A DNA stretch of 15,196 nt. Origin: JBBDIM01 sp040880405. GTDB lineage: Bacteria > Planctomycetota > Planctomycetia > Pirellulales > Pirellulaceae. The stretch lies in the NCBI GenBank assembly GCA_040880405.1, contig JBBDIM010000165.1, positions 1-15,196 of the forward strand. Reading direction: 5' to 3'. The notes under the pieces were generated by a model, which saw only the letters and a list, made by a program, of their open reading frames with translations, was not told the origin of the DNA and ran no database searches. This document shows positions 1-5,967 of the stretch, one piece after another. The translations under genes and the position numbers were made by a program. Position 1 is the first letter of the stretch; each line of letters begins with the position of its first letter.

Positions 1-240
1 TTGGTTTCCCAAACCGGCTTGCACACGGTGTAACAAATGTCCTTGGTCTTGGTTTCCCAGACAGGCTTGTTCACGGTGTAGCAAATCTCTTTGGTCTTGG
101 TTTCCCAGACCGGCTTGCACACGGTGTAACAAATGTCTTTGGTCCGAGTTTCCCAAACCGGCTTGCACACAGTGTAGGTGCAGCTGCGGGTTTTGGTTTC
201 CCAGACAGGTTTGCATACGGTGTAGGTGCAATCCTTGTAG
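1..240 (-). repeat. 48-bp in-frame tandem repeat (YTV units)
   Basis: Five near-identical 48-bp units begin at 1, 49, 97, 145 and 193, each opening with a TTGGTTTCC-like box on the plus strand. They encode 16-residue YTV units. One unit has Asn where the others have Cys (YTVNKPVWET), and unit 193-240 differs in its second half (KTRSCT). Degenerate units continue to about 390. The pattern suggests expansion by unequal crossing over or slippage. Confidence 0.9.
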
Positions 241-518
241 CGTGTTTCCTTCTCGTAGGTCACGCAATCAACGGTCTTGTCTTCCCACACCTTTTCGTAC
301 ACGGTTTTGTAGCAGGTGTACTGCTGCTTCTCGTACTGGACCTCTTTGCAGGTCTTGTTCACCGTGTAACAGTGCTGCTTGCAGCACTCGTAACTGGCTG
401 GTTCGCAACAGCCAACATTACGGAAGCCAAATAGCCCACCGTAGGCCGCTTCGGCCGAGTTCACCGATGCTACAGTCAACAAGACCGCTAAGATCGGCAC
501 TCCCAATAGAGATCGCAT
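1..518 (-). CDS. Exported Cys-rich YTV-repeat protein, 3' end beyond window
   Basis: Leftward reading frame of 172 codons, open to the window edge, so the C-terminus is missing. It starts at ATG 516-518 behind a strong ribosome binding site, AAGGAG on the minus strand at 526-531, 7 nt upstream. Residues 1-24 form a signal peptide with hydrophobic core LLGVPILAVLLTVASV and a likely AEA cleavage site. The mature part is rich in Cys, Tyr, Lys, Thr and Val. It resolves into a 16-residue repeat of the form YTVCKPVWETKTKDIC, preceded by more degenerate copies such as CYTVNKTCKEVQYEKQ. This matches the planctomycete YTV family of cysteine-rich repeat proteins, which proteomics of Rhodopirellula baltica linked to the cell wall. 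Regular cysteines suggest disulfide cross-linking in an extracytoplasmic layer (inference). Family assignment is confident; the precise role is unknown. Confidence 0.88.
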   Translation of the reverse strand, partial: MRSLLGVPILAVLLTVASVNSAEAAYGGLFGFRNVGCCEPASYECCKQHCYTVNKTCKEVQYEKQQYTCYKTVYEKVWEDKTVDCVTYEKETRYKDCTYTVCKPVWETKTRSCTYTVCKPVWETRTKDICYTVCKPVWETKTKEICYTVNKPVWETKTKDICYTVCKPVWET

Positions 519-905
519 TTTCCTTCTCCTTCGTTGACAAAACGCTGTACGACAATAGGGCCTGGCCTGGTTTGGCAACTCCGTGCCTTTTGCTCTGCCC
601 AGAAACTCGTGCACTACTTCCTGTAATCGCCCGACACGATCCGCTGGATCGTCCTCGTGGTTTGGATTCTCCCGGGCGCAAAGCATTGCATCCCTCCCAA
701 ACCCCGTGGACTATCATCTGGATGTCCAGTTTTATCGGCAGTCCAGGCAAACTGCTTGAGCTGGAGTACCTGGAGAATATGAAACTACTGGGGCAAATAG
801 CAGGAAAAGTGAAACTCCAGCAAGTTATCGTAACCCTGCCGAAAATTCGGCTTATCGCAATTCCAACAGTGCTAGCGAAACGAGCGGATACAGATACCGG
901 AAGAG

Positions 906-920
906 ACCGTTCATAACGGT
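906..920. promoter_or_regulatory. Dyad ACCGTT-CAT-AACGGT next to a TTGACA hexamer
   Basis: Perfect 6-3-6 inverted repeat immediately followed by TTGACA at 921-926, upstream of rex. This geometry fits a repressor or activator site beside a -35 element. No -10 hexamer stands out 16-18 nt downstream, so the promoter part is weak. The binding protein is unknown. Confidence 0.3.
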
Positions 921-989
921 TTGACACAGCCCAGACCGGGGGGTGGGCTACTTCACGGTCAGCCTCACCTTGCTTCACCCACTAACTTT

Positions 990-1005
990 TAGGTACCGTT
1001 ACCTA
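990..1005. promoter_or_regulatory. Dyad TAGGTA-CCGT-TACCTA upstream of rex
   Basis: Perfect 6-4-6 inverted repeat about 90 bp before the rex start. The spacing and total length are right for a dimeric DNA-binding protein. It does not match the known Rex operator TTGTGAA-N4-TTCACAA, so calling it a Rex site would be speculative. Confidence 0.35.
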
Positions 1006-1094
1006 GGGGGAGGCCGACTCGCACCTCCAGATCCAACCCACTGGCCATCCGCTCGCGATGATCCGCATCCGAAAATCTCCCCACGGCACACCCG

Positions 1095-1790
1095 ATGCGA
1101 AAATCGAAGGACAAAACAAAAAACCAGGGGAGTGGGGCAATTCCCAAGGTGGTCGTCAACCGACTGAGTCTCTACCTGCGGGAACTTCAGATTTTGGTCC
1201 GCGATGGAGTGGTCACCACCAGCAGCACAAAATTAGGCGAACTTTTGGGCGTCACCGACGCTCAAGTAAGAAAGGACTTGGCGAATTTCGGCCAATTTGG
1301 CTACCCGGGCGTCGGCTACCGGTGCGACGAATTGATCGCGGCGATCAAACGGATCATGGGAACCGACCAGCATTGGCCGGTCGCCTTGATCGGAGTGGGA
1401 AACCTGGGTCGAGCGCTGCTGGGCTATCGTGGCTTCGGGGCCCAAGGTTTCGAGATCGTGGCGGCTTTTGATTCCGATACCAGCGTGATCGGCACCTCAG
1501 TGGAAGGAATGGTTATTCAAGACTTCGCCCACTTCCCCGCGAGTGTTTCCCAACGGGAAATTCGCTTGGCGATTATCGCGGTGCCACCCAGCGCCGCTCA
1601 GGAAGTCGCGGATACGATCGCCGCCGCTGGCGTGAAGGGTATCTTGAATTTCGCCCCGGTTACTTTGAAGCTGCCCAGTTCGGTTACGCTGGTAGCGGTG
1701 GACTTGGCCATTGAAATGGAGCAACTTTCCTTTGCCATGACCCGCCGAATCGCGGAAGGCCTCTTGCTCGATCGCAAAAGTCTCGATTAG
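1095..1790 (+). CDS. rex: Redox-sensing transcriptional repressor Rex
   Basis: Rex binds DNA as a dimer and leaves its operators when NADH rises, usually derepressing respiratory or fermentation genes. The 231-residue protein has the family layout. An N-terminal winged helix lies at about 17-75 with the helix-turn-helix core LGELLGVTDAQVRKDLANFG and the wing GYPGVGY. A Rossmann NAD(H) domain follows with GVGNLG at 100-105 and AFD at 124-126. The C-terminus holds the NFAP segment (185-188) and the swapped helix VDLAIEMEQLSF (202-213). The first about 16 residues (MRKSKDKTKNQ...) are an extra basic tail, and ATG 1095 has no clear Shine-Dalgarno. A GTG at codon 19 follows a purine-rich stretch and could be the true start. 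A tRNA-Gln gene follows after 36 nt with no terminator between, so co-transcription is likely. Confidence 0.93.
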   Translation: MRKSKDKTKNQGSGAIPKVVVNRLSLYLRELQILVRDGVVTTSSTKLGELLGVTDAQVRKDLANFGQFGYPGVGYRCDELIAAIKRIMGTDQHWPVALIGVGNLGRALLGYRGFGAQGFEIVAAFDSDTSVIGTSVEGMVIQDFAHFPASVSQREIRLAIIAVPPSAAQEVADTIAAAGVKGILNFAPVTLKLPSSVTLVAVDLAIEMEQLSFAMTRRIAEGLLLDRKSLD

Positions 1791-1826
1791 GATATAGCGA
1801 CATCGCCCAACCGGCGAAAAGACAAT

Positions 1827-1897
1827 TACCCCCTAGTGTAATGGTAGCACTACAGATTTTGATTCTGTCAGTCGAGGTTCAAATCCTCGGGGGGTAG
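1827..1897 (+). tRNA. tRNA-Gln (anticodon UUG)
   Basis: A full cloverleaf can be drawn by hand. Acceptor stem 1827-1833 (TACCCCC) pairs with 1890-1896 (GGGGGTA). The D arm is GTG/CAC with loop containing TAATGGTAG. Anticodon stem ACAGA/TCTGT closes a 7-nt loop with TTG at 1859-1861. T arm CGAGG/CCTCG encloses TTCAAAT. Discriminator G is at 1897. The following bases are CTT, so CCA is not encoded and must be added after transcription. The gene lies 36 nt after rex and just before a strong hairpin, so it is probably processed from a rex transcript. Confidence 0.96.
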
Positions 1898-1901
1898 CTT
1901 A

Positions 1902-1953
1902 GCCCAAACGGCATCGTTGAACTTGATTTCAACGATGCCGTTTGGGCGTTTCT
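1902..1953 (+). terminator. Terminator-like hairpin with perfect 20-bp stem after tRNA-Gln
   Basis: Arms 1902-1921 and 1928-1947 are exact reverse complements with a 6-nt loop, CTTGAT. The tail after the stem is GTTTCTT, which is only moderately T-rich. It starts four bases after the tRNA discriminator, so it likely ends the rex-tRNA transcript and may set the tRNA 3' trailer. The stem is unusually long and has no mismatch. Confidence 0.75.
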
Positions 1954-2345
1954 TGAAGGGGCGATCGGCCTCATCCTCAATTCCGGTTTTTTGCCGCAAT
2001 GCCCCCTCCACGCGGGAGTTAGCCGCTTCGCCATCCTTGACGGTTTTCGGGGGAACTGATAGTTTTGTGGGTTTTCCTCCACCGGGATGTTCCGGTCTGG
2101 AGGTTTACGGTTTCTTCACAACTTGGCAGTGCCGCGTTTTCGCTGGCAGTGCTTGGTCCGTGCTTGAAAAACCGTGTCGCGTGGATACCGATGGTTGCGA
2201 GCGAAGCGAGACCACCGGGCAGACATGATCCCCGACACGTGAGTATCGCTTTGCCCGGATTGGCGATTTTGCGCCGGATAAGGGCTCTTTTTCATGATCG
2301 GGTGTGAGGTTGGACCTGGATTTTTTTTGCGGGAGCAAAATCGCA
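1954..2345 (+). other. Gene-free structured leader region of rpsB
   Basis: No frame here has a ribosome binding site or recognisable product. A bulged hairpin lies at 2076-2103: CCTCCA-CCGG pairs with CCGG-TC-TGGAGG around loop GATGTT. GGCAGTGC is directly repeated at about 2125 and 2144. A GCGAGCGAAGCGAG stretch lies near 2197-2210, of a type I associate with planctomycete intergenic repeats. A T-rich tract (2321-2328) sits just before the rpsB ribosome binding site. Some of this is probably rpsB 5' UTR, a common place for S2 autoregulation, but I recognise no known leader motif. Confidence 0.35.
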
Positions 2346-3065
2346 ATGGCTGAAGGTAGTCAAGTTGTTAAGGATTTGGTTGAAGCGGGCATTCACTTCG
2401 GGCACCGCACCAGTCGGTGGAATCCGAAGATGGCGCCGTACATCTACGCCAAGAAAAACCAAATTCACATTATCGATGTCCGCGAGACCGTACGTGGCAT
2501 CCTGCGGGCCAAGAAGTATCTTGCTCAGGTCTCCGAAGGGGGCAGCCTGATCCTGTTCGTCGGAACCAAGCGTCAGGCCGGTCAGGCAATCGAACGCGAG
2601 GCAGAACGCTGCGGAATGCCGTTCATCAACGAGCGCTGGTTGGGTGGCACGCTGACCAACTTCCGCACCATTCGCAATCGGCTGACCCGCCTGGAAGAGC
2701 TGGAGCGAATCCTCGAAGGTGAGGAACTAGCCAAGTACTCCAAGAAGATGCAGGCTTCGCTGCAACGCGAGTACCGCAAGATGTATCGCAACTTGAACGG
2801 CCTGCGCTCCATGAACCGGCTACCGGAAGTCCTCGTGATCGTCGATCCCAAACGGGAACGCAACTCGATCAAAGAGGCCCAGTCGCTCGGCATTACGACC
2901 GTCGCCCTGACTGATACCGACTGCGATCCGGACCAGATCGACCTGCCAATCCCCGGTAACGACGACGGGATTCGCTCGATCGAATTGTTCCTGAAACACA
3001 TGGCGGACGCAGCGATCGACGGCAAGCACAACGCGGCCACTCAAAGCGAAATGGCCGCCAAGTAG
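2346..3065 (+). CDS. rpsB: 30S ribosomal protein S2
   Basis: S2 sits on the back of the small ribosomal subunit near the head-body junction and helps recruit S1 in many bacteria. The protein of 239 residues is close to the E. coli length of 241. Signature stretches are LVEAGIHFGHRTSRWNPKM near the N-terminus, followed by IHIIDVRETV, FVGTKRQAGQAIEREAERCG, NERWLGGTLTNFRTI and PEVLVIVDPKRERNSIKEA. Later come VALTDTDCDPDQIDLPIPGND and a C-terminal helix ending AATQSEMAAK. I chose ATG 2346 because MAEGSQVVKDLVEAG matches the family N-terminus and GGGAG lies 10 nt upstream. An in-frame ATG at 2304 would add 14 unrelated residues. It heads the rpsB-tsf-pyrH-frr block. Confidence 0.97.
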   Translation: MAEGSQVVKDLVEAGIHFGHRTSRWNPKMAPYIYAKKNQIHIIDVRETVRGILRAKKYLAQVSEGGSLILFVGTKRQAGQAIEREAERCGMPFINERWLGGTLTNFRTIRNRLTRLEELERILEGEELAKYSKKMQASLQREYRKMYRNLNGLRSMNRLPEVLVIVDPKRERNSIKEAQSLGITTVALTDTDCDPDQIDLPIPGNDDGIRSIELFLKHMADAAIDGKHNAATQSEMAAK

Positions 3066-3197
3066 TCCATTTCGCGTTCAGATATACGATCGAGGTGATA
3101 GAGTTCGCCGGTTCCCATAACCAGCGCGAACTCTTTCACCCCGTTTCATTCCTTAATATTAGCAGCTTACGTTTTACGAATTTCGGAGAATCAGACC

Positions 3198-4043
3198 ATG
3201 GCGGCGATTACGGCAGCGACCGTGAAAGCGTTTCGCGACAGAACGGGCCTTCCCATGATGGATTGCAAACGAGCACTTACCGAATCGGGTGGTGACGAAG
3301 AAGCCGCGATCCGTTGGCTACGGGAAAATGGGGCGAAGATCGAGGGCAAGCGGAGCGACCGCAGCACCGACTTTGGCCGCGTTGGCATTTATGCCGATCC
3401 AGCGGTCAACGTCGGCGCGATGGTGGAACTGAAGTGTGAAAGCGCTCCGGTCACGCAAAACCTAGAGTTCATCGCCCTGGCCGACGACATGGCCAAGGTG
3501 TTGGCGACCGGCCCCGGTGCCGCGACGGGGGACGAGCTACTGGCCCAGGAATCGACCATCAAGCCAGGCAGTACCCTCAAGGACATCAAGGACGACATGT
3601 TCAACCGGATCCGCGAGGTGTTCAACATCGGGCGGATGGTGCGGATTGACGCTCCTTGCGGCGGTTACAGCCACAACGCGACCACCGTCGCCGGTGTGTT
3701 ACTCCACGTGGAAGGCGGAGACGCCGAAACCGCGAAGGATGTTTCGATGCACATCGCCGCAATGCGTCCCCAGGCTCTCACGACCGACGAACTGGATCCG
3801 AAGGTGGTCCAAAACGAGCGTGAGATCCTGACTGAAGCGGCCCGCAATGAAGGCAAGCCGGAAAACATCATCGAGAAGATGGTGGAAGGCCGCCTGCGTA
3901 GCTACTACGCCGAAACCGTGCTGCTGGAGCAGCCTTTCGTCAAAGACGACAAGCAGACGGTCGGCCAGTACGCCAAAAGCAAGGGGATGCAGGTGAAGCG
4001 GTTCATCCACTGGGAAATCGGCGACGACAACCCAGGCGAGTAG
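3198..4043 (+). CDS. tsf: Translation elongation factor Ts (divergent, planctomycete type)
   Basis: EF-Ts ejects GDP from EF-Tu so that it can reload with GTP. The protein has 281 residues (E. coli 283). The N-terminal UBA-like domain is clear, with VKAFRDRTGLPMMDCKRAL (9-27) and DEEAAIRWLRENG (33-45). Later regions include FNIGRMVRID, a core with AAMRPQALTTDEL, and NEGKPENIIEKMVEGRL. The C-terminal VLLEQPFVKDDKQTVGQY is strongly conserved. The odd point is residues 80-88, CESAPVTQN, where most EF-Ts have CETDFVARN. The Asp and Phe that reach into EF-Tu near the Mg2+ site are replaced by Ala and Pro. GGAG near 3185 serves ATG 3198. The rpsB-tsf gap is 132 nt and a strong terminator follows. 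Confidence 0.96.
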   Translation: MAAITAATVKAFRDRTGLPMMDCKRALTESGGDEEAAIRWLRENGAKIEGKRSDRSTDFGRVGIYADPAVNVGAMVELKCESAPVTQNLEFIALADDMAKVLATGPGAATGDELLAQESTIKPGSTLKDIKDDMFNRIREVFNIGRMVRIDAPCGGYSHNATTVAGVLLHVEGGDAETAKDVSMHIAAMRPQALTTDELDPKVVQNEREILTEAARNEGKPENIIEKMVEGRLRSYYAETVLLEQPFVKDDKQTVGQYAKSKGMQVKRFIHWEIGDDNPGE

Positions 4044-4088
4044 ACCCCGTCCAATCGATCCGCACGCTCGGATCTTAATCCAATCTAG

Positions 4089-4122
4089 AACCCCGCCCGA
4101 GAACTTCGGGGCGGGGTTTTTT
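4089..4122 (+). terminator. Intrinsic terminator after tsf
   Basis: AACCCCGCCC (4089-4098) pairs perfectly with GGGCGGGGTT (4109-4118) around a 10-nt loop, followed by a run of six T (4117-4122). This is a classic Rho-independent terminator and should separate rpsB-tsf from pyrH. Confidence 0.93.
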
Positions 4123-4153
4123 CATGCCCCCGCGGGATCATTCGGAACGCGAC

Positions 4154-4183
4154 CTGCCAAGAGTGGCGGCGATCGTTTACAAT
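4154..4183 (+). promoter_or_regulatory. Promoter candidate for pyrH
   Basis: CTGCCA (4154-4159), an 18-nt spacer, then TACAAT (4178-4183). The -10 matches the sigma-70 consensus at five of six positions and the -35 at four of six. It lies between the tsf terminator and pyrH, where a new promoter is expected. Confidence 0.45.
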
Positions 4184-4235
4184 TCGACGGACATAGAAAT
4201 CATCGCCCCAGCCACTCGAGCGGACCAAACATCGC

Positions 4236-4997
4236 ATGAATCACCCAGCCGAGGAAAACGTGGAGAAATCGGAACCTAGCTACCGGCGGATCATTTTGAA
4301 GCTCTCCGGCGAGAGTTTTTCAAGAGCCGGAGAACGTGGCATTGCCATGGACGAGGTCGTGGGCATCGCCACCCAAATCCAGGGGGCGGCCGCCCTAGGT
4401 TGTGAGATCGCCGTGGTGATTGGCGGGGGCAACATCCTCCGTGGGGCTCAGTTCAAAAGCGAGAGCGGCAGCATTCAGGAAGCGACCGCCCATTACATGG
4501 GAATGTTGGCCACGGTCATCAATGGCCTCGCGATGCAGGATGCCCTGGAGAGCCTCGGCTGTGCTACGCGGCTCATGACCGCGATCAAGATGGATGGCGT
4601 TGCCGAGCCCTATATCCGTCGCCGCGCCAAACGTCACCTGGAAAAAGGACGGATCGTGATTCTCGCCGCGGGCACCGGCAGCCCCTTTGTCACCACCGAT
4701 ACCGCGGCCGCTCAGAGGGCCCTGGAACTGGAGGCGAATGTCCTCATGAAAGCGACGCGGGTCGACGGCGTCTACAGCGAAGACCCCGAAAAGAATCCGC
4801 ACGCGGTTTTCTACCGAAAACTCGATTTCAACACGGTCATCGCCCAAAATCTCCGGGTCATGGACGGCACCGCGATTTCACAGTGCCGTGAACATGACAT
4901 GCCGGTTCTCGTATTTAACTATAAGACCGATGGCAATATCCAACGGGCTGTCCGCGGAGAGCATGTCGGCACGCTGATTTCCGCCAACCCTGGTTAG
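4236..4997 (+). CDS. pyrH: UMP kinase (uridylate kinase)
   Basis: PyrH phosphorylates UMP to UDP with ATP. It is the bacterial hexameric enzyme of the amino-acid-kinase fold and is usually activated by GTP and inhibited by UTP. Visible motifs are ILKLSGESF (phosphate binding), VIGGGNILRG, HYMGMLATVINGLAMQDAL, YIRRRAKRHLEKGRIVILAAGTGSPFVTTDTAA, KATRVDGVYSEDP, MDGTAISQCREHDMPVLVFN and a C-terminal GTLIS. The start is uncertain. ATG 4236 gives 253 residues but has no Shine-Dalgarno. GTG 4260, in frame at codon 9, has GAGGA four nt upstream and gives 245 residues, nearer the family length. All conserved residues lie after both starts. The gene stands between tsf and frr, as in many bacteria. Confidence 0.96.
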   Translation: MNHPAEENVEKSEPSYRRIILKLSGESFSRAGERGIAMDEVVGIATQIQGAAALGCEIAVVIGGGNILRGAQFKSESGSIQEATAHYMGMLATVINGLAMQDALESLGCATRLMTAIKMDGVAEPYIRRRAKRHLEKGRIVILAAGTGSPFVTTDTAAAQRALELEANVLMKATRVDGVYSEDPEKNPHAVFYRKLDFNTVIAQNLRVMDGTAISQCREHDMPVLVFNYKTDGNIQRAVRGEHVGTLISANPG

Positions 4998-5017
4998 TGG
5001 CGGGGCCCTGTTTCCAA

Positions 5018-5072
5018 GCGGGCCTTTAAGGTTAAAATTGAGCAATTAGCGATTTTGGCCCGCTCTAGCGGG
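5018..5072 (+). repeat. Overlapping inverted repeats in the pyrH-frr spacer
   Basis: AGCGGGCC near 5018 is the reverse complement of GGCCCGCT (5057-5064). The latter also forms its own hairpin, CCCGC-TCTA-GCGGG (5059-5072). The two pairings exclude each other, as in attenuators, but no T-run follows. A TAAAAT hexamer (5033-5038) inside the long loop could be a weak -10 for frr. Confidence 0.4.
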
Positions 5073-5142
5073 TGTGAAAGATGCGTCGCGAATCACGACA
5101 TCACCTCAACCACGTTTCCTCAAGTGAGACAGGGAATCGATT

Positions 5143-5703
5143 ATGAATCCGGACGAAATCTCTACCGACGCCGAAGCGCGGATGGACAAAGCGATTGAAG
5201 TGCTGAAAAACGGACTTTCCGGCGTGCGAACCGGTCGCGCCACCCCCGGTTTGGTCGACTCGCTCCGCGTTGAGGTGTACGGCTCGCTGCAGCCGATCAA
5301 GCAATTGGCGTCGGTGAGTGCGCCGGAACCGAGCCAACTGCTGATTCGCCCCTACGATAGCAGCGCGATCAAGGATATTGAAAAGGCGATTGTCGCGAGT
5401 GATTTGGGCATGGCCCCGCAGAGCGATGGCCGCGTGATTCGCCTGAATGTGCCGGCCCTCTCGACCGAAGTCCGCAAAAAACTGGTCCACCGGATCAAGG
5501 AACTCGCCGAGGAATCTCGCGTCGCCATCCGCAACATCCGTCGCGACGCCAACAAGGCGGCCGATACGGCGGAAAAAGAGAAGGAAATCAGCGAAGACAT
5601 TCGCGAGGACATCAAAAACGAGGTCCAGGAGCTGACCAAAAAGTACGAGGAAAAGGTCAACGAGATGGCCAAGCAGCGAGAAACCGAAGTGCTGGACGAT
5701 TAG
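5143..5703 (+). CDS. frr: Ribosome recycling factor
   Basis: RRF works with EF-G to split post-termination ribosomes from mRNA. The protein of 186 residues matches the usual 185. The long-helix domain I starts with EARMDKAIEVLKNGLSGVRTGRATPGLVDSLRVEVYG. The small domain II follows with YGSLQPIKQLASVSAPEPSQLLIRPYD. Then come DIEKAIVASDLGMAPQSDGRVIRLNVPALSTEVRKKLV, the RVAIRNIRRDANK helix and a charged coiled C-terminal helix. AGGGA about 6 nt before ATG 5143 supports this start. It is 145 nt after pyrH and is followed by a strong terminator. Nothing is missing or unusual. Confidence 0.97.
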   Translation: MNPDEISTDAEARMDKAIEVLKNGLSGVRTGRATPGLVDSLRVEVYGSLQPIKQLASVSAPEPSQLLIRPYDSSAIKDIEKAIVASDLGMAPQSDGRVIRLNVPALSTEVRKKLVHRIKELAEESRVAIRNIRRDANKAADTAEKEKEISEDIREDIKNEVQELTKKYEEKVNEMAKQRETEVLDD

Positions 5704-5710
5704 CTGCTTC

Positions 5711-5747
5711 GGTGGGTTTCGGCCTAGCGGCTTTCGCTCACCCTACC
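5711..5747. repeat. Imperfect palindromic intergenic element after frr
   Basis: GGTGGGTTTCGGCC and GGCTTTCGCTCACC form an imperfect hairpin around TAGC, with both ends and the inner GGCC/GGCC paired. I associate closely similar segments with planctomycete intergenic DNA. That is recall and was not checked by search. Confidence 0.35.
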
Positions 5748-5770
5748 ACTAATTGAATCGCGAAATTCTC

Positions 5771-5801
5771 AGCCGCCATGGAACACATGGCGGCTTTTTT
5801 T
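5771..5801 (+). terminator. Intrinsic terminator after frr
   Basis: AGCCGCCATG (5771-5780) pairs perfectly with CATGGCGGCT (5786-5795) around loop GAACA and runs into seven T. It ends the pyrH-frr unit. Confidence 0.95.
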
Positions 5802-5857
5802 GTGCCTCGATCCACCCCGTATCGAGATTTTCGCGCTATTGCCGCCCAGAATCGGCC

Positions 5858-5887
5858 TTGACCCGTTTGGCGGGGCGTTTCTATACT
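5858..5887 (+). promoter_or_regulatory. Sigma-70 type promoter for the twin-parvulin gene
   Basis: TTGACC (5858-5863), an 18-nt spacer and TATACT (5882-5887) are each one mismatch from consensus. Transcription should begin near 5894, giving a leader of about 74 nt to the ATG at 5968. Confidence 0.7.
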
Positions 5888-5967
5888 CCGCTGCCCAACA
5901 AGGATGGATCGGCCATCAGGCCTGGGGTTCTTGAGTTTTTTTAGCGAAAATTTTTGGAGCAAGCGGA

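Larger units (their letters stand above)
519..1094. other. Divergent spacer between YTV gene and rex; small dyads, no gene supported
   Basis: Frames cross this region on both strands, but none has a ribosome binding site or a recognisable protein. Three perfect dyads are visible: 636-652 (arms of 7, spacer 3), 906-920 (arms of 6, spacer 3) and 990-1005 (arms of 6, spacer 4). A TTGACA hexamer at 921-926 abuts the second dyad, but I see no good -10 at the right distance. Promoters for both flanking genes should lie here. Confidence 0.5.

Noticed and set aside
1..240. Regular 48-bp repeats that could look like a CRISPR array
   Set aside because: There are no unique spacers. The repeats are contiguous, in frame, and encode YTV protein units behind a signal peptide.
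242..978. Two overlapping open frames, one on each strand, in and beside the YTV gene
   Set aside because: Both overlap the YTV coding region or its start, have no ribosome binding site, and their translations resemble no family.
519..1094. Canonical Rex operator upstream of rex
   Set aside because: No TTGTGAA-N4-TTCACAA-like sequence is present; the dyads found have different half-sites.
1917..2307. Short open frames in the rpsB leader on both strands
   Set aside because: The first begins inside the terminator hairpin; none has a ribosome binding site, and the translations are low in recognisable structure.
2304..2345. Upstream ATG extension of rpsB
   Set aside because: The added residues MRLDLDFFCGSKIA do not fit S2 proteins, and the good ribosome binding site serves ATG 2346.
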